Shown here: positions 58,101-62,707 of the stretch, one piece after another
Numbering within the stretch: position 1 is the stretch's first letter
Layout: each line of letters starts with the position of its first letter
Assembly: GCA_028873815.1 (NCBI GenBank)
Contig: JAPPNN010000039.1
Span: forward strand, 1 to 62,707
Origin: Gemmatimonadota bacterium
GTDB taxonomy: Bacteria > Gemmatimonadota > Gemmatimonadetes > Longimicrobiales > Gaopeijiaceae
Direction of reading: 5' to 3'
DNA length: 62,707 nucleotides
Program-made: the position numbers and the translations under genes
Notes under the pieces: model-generated
What the model was told of the DNA's origin: nothing
Databases searched by the model: none
Seen by the model: only the letters and a program-made list of their open reading frames with translations

Positions 58101-58863
58101 CGGCGGCAACATCCTCTCCGAGGGCATGTCCCACTACGCGGCGATGCTCCTGCACGAACAGGTGTACGGCGACCGCTACCGCATGGAGTTCGGCAAGCGG
58201 ATCGAATTCCAGTACGGCTTCCAGCGCTTCGTCGACTCGGAGCGCCCGCTGGTGAAGATCGACGGCAGCCGCGCCGGCGACGGCACCGTCACCTATGACA
58301 AGGGCGGCTGGGTGATGTGGATGCTCCAGCACGAGATGGGCCGCGAGAACCTCCTCGCCGGCCTCCGCGCCTTCATCGGCAGGTACAACCCGGATTCGGA
58401 CTTCCCGGTGCTCCAGGACATGCTCGCGGTGCTGCGCGGCTTCGCCCCGGACACCTCCGCGTTCGAGGCCTTCACCGACCAGTGGTTCTTCGACGTGGTC
58501 GTCCCCGAATACGAGTTCCAAGACGTGACCAAAACCCTGGAGCCTGGCACCGCGTCAGGGGCCGAGGTCGGGGCTGGCGCCGACACCTGGGTCGTGCGGG
58601 GAACGATCCGGAACGTCGGAACGGGCCATATGACCTTGGAGGTGGCGGCGACGGCGGGCGACCGCTGGTCGGACGAGGGGGACGACGCCCGGCGAACGGT
58701 GGTCGCCGAGGGCTACCGCGACGTGCGCACCGTGGTGACGCTGGCCGCCGGCGAGTCCGCCGAGTTTGAGATCCGCGCCGGGTTCGACCCCGAGCGCGTG
58801 CTGGTCGACCCGGATGTGCTCGTCCTGCAACTCAACCGCGACGAGGCCGTCTTCGACTTCTGA
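55180..58863 (+). CDS. ABC-2-type permease fused to M1-family aminopeptidase
   Basis: A 1227-residue membrane protein. The first 650 residues have two sets of membrane helices (NWILVVILALMALGLS, IVMLALAAWFLAISCGMVVI, LFSASWLLFVGLLMFFSHVV, and later LNTLLLLICFLLLFYTVESL, AGFILLAALAANAVVIGW). The C-terminal 500 residues are M1 peptidase: zinc site VVAHEAAHQWWGNLL (HExxH near 957) and, after 18 residues, the Glu in LSEGMSHYAAML. The GAMEN-like position reads PTNITFSEG, so peptidase activity is possible but not certain. The start overlaps the ATPase stop. Such fusions are known in Gemmatimonadota and Bacteroidota-like genomes. Confidence 0.9.
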   Translation: MNPFARWWEVTRREFRAGLRRPSNWILVVILALMALGLSDGSVTISTGSSVVGGERPHITSVYNQGMIQSIVMLALAAWFLAISCGMVVIRDLELQVTEVFHSTRLTPREYVWGKFAGAAGLFSASWLLFVGLLMFFSHVVTGTGGSDVIGPLSLANYLFPTLLFGTPQILFFAGVAFFLGTWTRRPVIVFAFPLASVLVTLTFFVTWSPDWLSPDVNRLLMLIDPSGFRWLDETFLQVDRGVEFYNTQPLRPDAGFVISRAVVALLGVAAVAGAARSYARRMLVGGAEFRFLRGLRRRRAPAAAGPDPAVVAPTADASPASLADLGMTTRPPGLWKGAGVIARGEIRDLVVRPGMYLFVPLILFQTIDSTLFAFGPFSSRLWLTSGAVATRQLNTLLLLICFLLLFYTVESLHKERSRRLHEIFGATPVGTGAVLLGKTLGNSAMAGFILLAALAANAVVIGWQQVFGGSPVGFDLLPFAAAWGAVLIPTFIFWTALITAAFSLLRNRYAVYGLGLGLIIYTVFRLQTGDGASWAYNWLGWGVLGWSDMGAFTLHGTPLLLNRLLYLSLVPLLVALSVKWFGRQDFDAVGIIHRLRPGPLLIGALRLVPLGVPAIVLASILAVGGERGYQGDAAEEWAEDYWERNTATWTDFRMPSVSRVNVDLDFEPSERSASVKGAYTFFNHRDYAYDRFPVTTGPWDPIEWTLDGEPHEPEDRSSLFVFTPDAPLEPGDSLTIGFEYDLVHLEGLSKRPGGAGQFILESGIVLHAFGPSLLPVPGYLSWLGLDDDNSPEPRDQPDDFYEGETEPMFGWGGAPFKVRTRITTPEVFTANGVGQLVSSEVVDGRRTVVWETDHPVSMFNVIAGKYEVIEGDGTAIYHHPEHDFNIEEMSAALDAARRYYSEWFYPFPWDLLKISEFPAYSTYAQGFPTNITFSEGVGFLARSDPRSHVAFMVVAHEAAHQWWGNLLVPGEGPGGNILSEGMSHYAAMLLHEQVYGDRYRMEFGKRIEFQYGFQRFVDSERPLVKIDGSRAGDGTVTYDKGGWVMWMLQHEMGRENLLAGLRAFIGRYNPDSDFPVLQDMLAVLRGFAPDTSAFEAFTDQWFFDVVVPEYEFQDVTKTLEPGTASGAEVGAGADTWVVRGTIRNVGTGHMTLEVAATAGDRWSDEGDDARRTVVAEGYRDVRTVVTLAAGESAEFEIRAGFDPERVLVDPDVLVLQLNRDEAVFDF

Positions 58864-58902
58864 GCCGGCCTTCGGGCTGCCTGACGTTCAGGCGTCCGTG
58901 GC

Positions 58903-59561
58903 CTACGGCATCATTGAGGCCACGGCCCGCATCCGCTCCGCCAGATTCCGGATGGCGCCGATGTAGACGCGCTCCCACCCGGGCAGGTCCGCCCGGTCGT
59001 CCGTCTCGATCTCGTAGCGGAGGCCCGGCAGCATCCACGAGGCGTAGCCGCTGAACGGGTCCGGCGAGACGTAGATCGAGCGGCTCCACGGCCGGCCCTG
59101 CAAGCCCCGGTCGTTCAGCCACGCCTTCTCCAGTCCGATCAGCGCCCGGTTCACCGCCTCGGCCTTCGCCGCGTCCACCTCCCCGGAGCCGAGCCAGCGC
59201 TCGCGCGCCGCCACCAGGGCCGCGGCGGCGTCGTCCAACTCCCGCGTGGTCTCGACGAGCCGCGACAGGTCGACGGTCAGGCCGCGCTGGGCCGCGACCT
59301 CCGGCTTCTTTGTTGGGATGATCCACAACACAGCGAAGATTACAGCGTACAACAGTGCGAAGCGGAGCAGTCCCCCCGGGTCCCCGTCATCTGTCAGCAA
59401 CGCACCGAGACTCAGAAGCAGAAAACTGCCAACCCCAAGTCCACAAAGCCAAAGCCCGCAGGTCTTTGCAAGGTACGTCCACAGTCCGGGGGCGTCTCCT
59501 TCTTCAGGAAGACTCCGCGCAGTCCAGTGGGCTTCGAGGGGTCGGTCTTGTCGGTAGCCAT
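58903..59561 (-). pseudogene. Frameshifted membrane protein joined to a transferrin-receptor-like dimerisation domain
   Basis: From ATG 59561 the minus strand reads MATDKTDPSKPTGLRGVFLK; near 59505 the sense moves one frame (GDAPGLWTYLAKTCGLWLC) and then gives two membrane helices (GVGSFLLLSLGALL, LLRFALLYAVIFAVLWIIP). The last 130 residues (NRALIGLEKAWLNDRGLQG, RPWSRSIYVSPDPFSGYASW, RNLAERMRAVASMMP) are the C-terminal dimerisation domain of M28/glutamate carboxypeptidase II-type peptidases, without the peptidase itself. The fusion and the frameshift mark it as decayed or chimeric. Confidence 0.6.
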
Positions 59562-60107
59562 GGTTCTCTCACGTCGTCTACGAGGCGGAGCCGTCGCCTT
59601 ATGGGCTCGGGGCGAGCAGTTCGTCGCTCGTCTTGGTGAGCGTCACGCGAGAAGGAGCCGCCGAAGTTCAACGTTGTATCCACGGTCCGCATCCTCCACG
59701 TCTTGGGCGGGCAGTTCAACTGACCGGAGGCGCTCGTCACATCGTCGCTGACCGTGCTCGTGACCTGACAGACGATGCTTGCCGGCCGACCCTCGACGTG
59801 GAACGACCACTCGATCTCCCCGGACAGCGATGGATGCGAGTAGGACGGATCCCCGAATCCGAAGAAGGGGATGGAAACCAGCTCGCGCACACCCAGTAGA
59901 TTCACGGCCTGCTCCAACTCCTCGCGTTGCGGGAAGTCGTCCCAGATCCAGCTGAGCGTGCCGGCCTCTGTCCTCAGGATCGAGAGTTTAGGGGGGCGGC
60001 ACCATCCGATGTGCATGGATTTCATGCATTTTAGCTCTGTGCTGCTATGCCGGCGCGGCGCAGGTTTGAACCCCCGTCGTACGAAACAAATCGTGAAGGA
60101 GCCACAT
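59562..60107. other. Region with minus-strand decayed coding sequence
   Basis: The minus strand from about 59990 reads LSILRTEAGTLSWIWDDFPQ, VNLLGVRELVSIPFFGFGDP and IEWSFHVEGRPASIVCQVTS, then shifts frame near 59680 to text such as LTKTSDELLAPSP. No start codon is convincing, and the upstream end runs into the 60001-60070 repeat. I take it as a broken host gene. Confidence 0.4.
60001..60070 (+). repeat. Upstream repeat, copy 2
   Basis: Copy of the 49940-50010 repeat; identical 23 bp at 60048-60070. It contains a TGCATG/CATGCA hairpin and ends 37 bp before a lipoprotein start. Confidence 0.65.
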
Positions 60108-60689
60108 TTGAGCCGGCCGCAGATTCTCATCTTCGCGACCATCGGAGCGTGCGTAGCTTGGATCGCAGCTTGCGGTGACGGTTCCACCGATCCGGTCCCG
60201 CCCCCTCCGCCGCCCCCGGAGCCGCCGCGGGCGACGACGGTGATCATCAGTCCGCCCAGGGCTGAACTCACGGCTCTGGGGGAGACCTTGCAGCTCGCGG
60301 CCCAGGTGCGCGACCAGAACGGGCAGGCGATGTCCGGAGTGACGGTCACCTGGTCAACCGGCAACGCCGCGGTTGCGACGGTGGATGCCTCCGGACTGGT
60401 CACGGCGGTGGGCGACGGCACCGCCACGATCTCGGCGACCGCCGGCTCCGCTTCCGGGAGCGCGGAGATCACGGTGGACCAGGCGGACCGCGCCGCACTG
60501 GTGACGCTGTACGAGGCGACGGGCGGGCCCAACTGGATCGATGCCACGAACTGGTTATCCGACGCGCCCCTGAACGAATGGTACGGGGTGACTGCGAGTG
60601 CGGACGATCAGGTGGGGGCAGTGTCTCTTCGGAGCAACAACCTGTCGGGCACAATCCCGCCCGAACTCGGCACACATCTTCCAGTGTAA
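60108..60689 (+). CDS. Big2-LRR lipoprotein, truncated at its 3' end
   Basis: The start is TTG 60108 with AAGGAG. The signal ends ACVAWIAACGDG, with Cys at the lipobox, followed by a Pro-rich linker. A Big2 domain follows (TVTWSTGNAAVATVDASGLV, GDGTATISATAGSASGSAEI), then the start of a leucine-rich repeat region (ALVTLYEATGGPNWIDATNW, LRSNNLSGTIPPELG). Such proteins normally have many LRR units; here the frame ends five residues after ELG. The cut coincides with the integrase element boundary. 193 residues remain. Confidence 0.8.
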   Translation: MSRPQILIFATIGACVAWIAACGDGSTDPVPPPPPPPEPPRATTVIISPPRAELTALGETLQLAAQVRDQNGQAMSGVTVTWSTGNAAVATVDASGLVTAVGDGTATISATAGSASGSAEITVDQADRAALVTLYEATGGPNWIDATNWLSDAPLNEWYGVTASADDQVGAVSLRSNNLSGTIPPELGTHLPV

Positions 60690-60847
60690 TCCACCAAGGT
60701 CTACCAAGTAGGCTGTAACACGTTATTGAACAACGTGTTCTGTGGTATCCACGGCGCTCTACCGTCCCTTGCGGTCCATCGCCATCCGGTGTATTCTTCC
60801 CGGTGTAGTGCTGCAATAAGTGATACACCACAAAGAAGGAACTCACC
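60690..60847. other. Probable attachment region of the right-hand element
   Basis: Between the truncated LRR gene and the integrase. AACACGTT (60717-60724) and AACGTGTT (60732-60739) form an inverted repeat, suited to a recombinase core or operator. No coding sequence. Confidence 0.4.
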
Positions 60848-62002
60848 ATGAAGCGACCGAGGACACTCTCCGCCGCGTTTGTGCGGACGGTCAACCGGCC
60901 CGGAGTCTACGGCGACGGGCGTGGCGGCCGCGGGCTGAGCCTTCGCGTCCACCGGACACGGGATGGCCGGATCACCAAGACATGGCGTCAGCGCGTCAGG
61001 ATCGAGGGGCGGCTCACCTCGATCGGACTCGGGCCGTATCCCGAGGTGACGCTCGCCGAGGCCCGGCAGAAGGCATTGGACAACAGCCGGGGCGTCCTCT
61101 TGGGCCAGGACCCGCGCGGGCGCGGCGTCCCGACCTTCGCCGAGGCCGCCGAACGGACGATCAAGCTCCACCGGGAGTCGTGGAAGGCGGGGAGTCCGCT
61201 TCCCGAGCAGTGGGAGTCCACCTTCCGCCTCCATGCCGCCCCGCTCCTCGACAAGCGGGTGGACCGGATCGAGAGCGCGGACGTGCTGCGCTGCCTCTCG
61301 CCGATCTGGAACTCGAAGCCCGCAGCGGCGCGGAAGGCCCAGCACCGGATCACCGCCGTCTTCCGCTGGTGCATCGGTCGAAACTACCGGGCGGACAACC
61401 CGGTGGACCGGGCGGTCGTTGCGCTGCCGAAGGCGAACGGCCACACGACAACCCACCACCGCGCGCTCCCGCACGAAGAGGTCGCCGCCGCGCTCCGAGC
61501 GGTTCGCGGGACCACCGACACGCACCCTTCGGCGGCTCCGTGCGTCGAACTGATCGTCCTCACCGCCGTTCGTCCCGGCGAAGCGCGGGGCGCGCTCTGG
61601 GACGAGATCGACATGGACGCGGCGACGTGGACGATACCGGCATCCCGGATGAAGGCGGGCCGCGAGTTCACGGTCCCACTCAGCACCGCCGCGCTCGATG
61701 TTCTGGAGCGGGCGCGCAAGCTGTCGGGCGAATCGCCGCTGGTGTTTCCGTCGCGGACCGGCGGACCGCTGCCGCCGAAAGCGCCGCTCAGGGTGCTCAA
61801 GCGGGCCGGGGTCGCCTCGACACTGCACGGATTCCGGTCGAGTGCCCGGTCGTGGATGGCCGAGTCGGGCGTCCCGGCGGAGGTCGCGGAGGCCTGCCTT
61901 GCCCACGTCCCGAGAAGCCAAGTCGTTCAGGCGTATCAGCGGTCCGACCTGCTGACACGCCGCGCCGAAGTCATGCAGGCGTGGGGCGAGTACCTCGGGT
62001 AG
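60848..62002 (+). CDS. P4-type tyrosine integrase (DUF4102 arm-binding domain)
   Basis: A 384-residue integrase. The N terminus (LSAAFVRTVNRPGVYGDGRG, GLSLRVHRTRDGRITKTWRQ, SIGLGPYPEVTLAEARQKAL) is the DUF4102 domain typical of P4-like integrases. Catalytic residues: Arg in LTAVRPGEARGALWDEID, HxxR in LHGFRSSARSW, and Tyr in VVQAYQRSDLL. P4 integrases usually target tRNA ends; here the upstream flank is an LRR gene. It is only distantly related to the 22506 integrase. Confidence 0.92.
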   Translation: MKRPRTLSAAFVRTVNRPGVYGDGRGGRGLSLRVHRTRDGRITKTWRQRVRIEGRLTSIGLGPYPEVTLAEARQKALDNSRGVLLGQDPRGRGVPTFAEAAERTIKLHRESWKAGSPLPEQWESTFRLHAAPLLDKRVDRIESADVLRCLSPIWNSKPAAARKAQHRITAVFRWCIGRNYRADNPVDRAVVALPKANGHTTTHHRALPHEEVAAALRAVRGTTDTHPSAAPCVELIVLTAVRPGEARGALWDEIDMDAATWTIPASRMKAGREFTVPLSTAALDVLERARKLSGESPLVFPSRTGGPLPPKAPLRVLKRAGVASTLHGFRSSARSWMAESGVPAEVAEACLAHVPRSQVVQAYQRSDLLTRRAEVMQAWGEYLG

Positions 62003-62297
62003 CTACACGCCGGCCCCGACCCCGATCCGCACAACCCTTCCTCTTCCGTAGCGCGGTCGGCGGGCGACCGCGTTGCCGCCATCCACGGCGGCAAATCGAG
62101 CCGAACCGGCCTTGCCGGACCGGATTCCACGCCTCTGGACGATCATCCTTCGGTTCGCCAAGGGGGCGTCCCGCCGCGCCGCTGGCGGAGCTCTTCCGAG
62201 GCTCTGACACGTTATGACACAACATGATACGTCATAAGCACTTAGGTAATTTCCTAGGGGGTTGACGTTCTTGCGGACGTTCGTTCAGCGTTCGGGC
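62003..62297. promoter_or_regulatory. Intergenic control region
   Basis: TTATGAC and GTCATAA (about 62212-62237) form a 7-bp inverted repeat, and CCTAGG lies near 62254. They could be an operator for the small HTH gene or AlpA. No gene is supported. Confidence 0.35.
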
Positions 62298-62525
62298 ATG
62301 GAGACGCTGGAAGGACAGTTCATTTCGCGCGTCAGCGCGTTTCTCGGGCGCTCGGGCGTGAGCCCGACGGCGTTCGGCCAGATGGCGGTGGGCGATCCGA
62401 ATCTGATGCGCCAGATCGGGCGTGGCCGCTCGCCGTCGCTCAGGACGGCGGACCGGATTCTCGCGTTCATCGCCGAGCACGACGGGGCATCGGGCGGTGG
62501 ACGCGATCCCCCTCGACGGTCGTGA
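62298..62525 (+). CDS. Small HTH-like regulator of the element
   Basis: About 75 residues from ATG 62298; the frame opens at 62262 with TTG. Text: METLEGQFISRVSAFLGRSG, VSPTAFGQMAVGDPNLMRQI and GRGRSPSLRTADRILAFI. It resembles small Cro/lambda-repressor-type HTH proteins encoded between integrase and AlpA in related elements. The job, probably control of integration, is inferred. Confidence 0.6.
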   Translation: METLEGQFISRVSAFLGRSGVSPTAFGQMAVGDPNLMRQIGRGRSPSLRTADRILAFIAEHDGASGGGRDPPRRS

Positions 62526-62574
62526 CACCGGAGACCGACGAGAACGCGGAGAACAACGAGGAGGAGCAGGTACG

Positions 62575-62707
62575 ATGACCGAGAACCCGAGAAGTGAGAG
62601 AACGAACCCACCGATCCGCTTCCTGCGGCTGCCCGAGGTGATGGCGCGCACCGGCCTGTCGCGGAGCACGATCTATGTCCGGCTGGCCGAGGGGCGCTTC
62701 CCCCGGC
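62575..62707 (+). CDS. AlpA-family regulator, 3' end outside the window
   Basis: ATG 62575 follows GAGGAGGAG. The visible 44 residues include FLRLPEVMARTGLSRSTIYV and RLAEGRFPR, the AlpA/MerR-type HTH motif, which in P4-like elements activates integrase/excision genes. The gene is cut by the window end. Confidence 0.8.
   Translation, partial: MTENPRSERTNPPIRFLRLPEVMARTGLSRSTIYVRLAEGRFPR

Larger units (their letters stand above)
60690..62707. mobile_element. P4-type integrase element, left end (continues past the window)
   Basis: Starts where the LRR gene is cut. It contains a DUF4102-type integrase, a small HTH-like gene and an AlpA-type regulator. The right end is outside the window. Confidence 0.65.

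Overview
The window is a high-GC bacterial chromosome segment: a defence-rich accessory region (about 1-47 kb), a stretch that looks like host genome (about 47.5-60.7 kb), and the start of another integrative element (60.7 kb to the end). The host-like lipoproteins (NADase-type glycan-binding/LprI-like, Big2-LRR) and the ABC permease fused to an M1 peptidase suggest Gemmatimonadota or a similar high-GC environmental lineage. This is an inference; there is no rRNA or tRNA to anchor taxonomy.

Left part: a relaxase cut by the window start; a PIN toxin overlapping an antitoxin-like gene with a long C-terminal extension; an MmeI-like restriction-methylation enzyme; higBA; a single-chain GmrSD-type enzyme; McrC without McrB; and a protein with two possible PD-(D/E)xK domains. 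From 12.6 to 15.3 kb lies a lower-GC block of small unknown genes, including a Ser-type proteasome-like Ntn hydrolase.

Middle part: an operon of SNF2 helicase-DUF3883, OLD-like ATPase, DUF1156 DNA methylase, a small unknown protein and a DUF499 ATPase. It carries two lesions. An in-frame amber codon splits the helicase. A 17.56-kb element (22405-39969) with its own tyrosine integrase splits the methylase. The element is bounded by a 9-bp direct repeat, and recombination across it would rejoin the two halves exactly in frame. Its cargo is an OLD-family nuclease flanked by two inverted copies of a structured 133-nt repeat; a five-gene translationally coupled type I R-M operon (hsdM, HEPN, MNT-HsdS fusion, RhuM-Fic, hsdR); a Schlafen AlbA_2 protein; and an FRG-TPR protein.

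Right part: DUF2511-like lipoprotein, DUF6884 and possible pPIWI-associated nuclease genes follow the DUF499 gene. Then come host lipoproteins, one interrupted by a 3.2-kb IS1595-family transposon with passenger genes, 23-bp inverted repeats and an 8-bp target duplication; an ABC transporter; decayed gene remnants; and a Big2-LRR lipoprotein truncated where a P4-type integrase element begins. The general picture is repeated insertion of defence cargo into defence genes and surface-protein genes.
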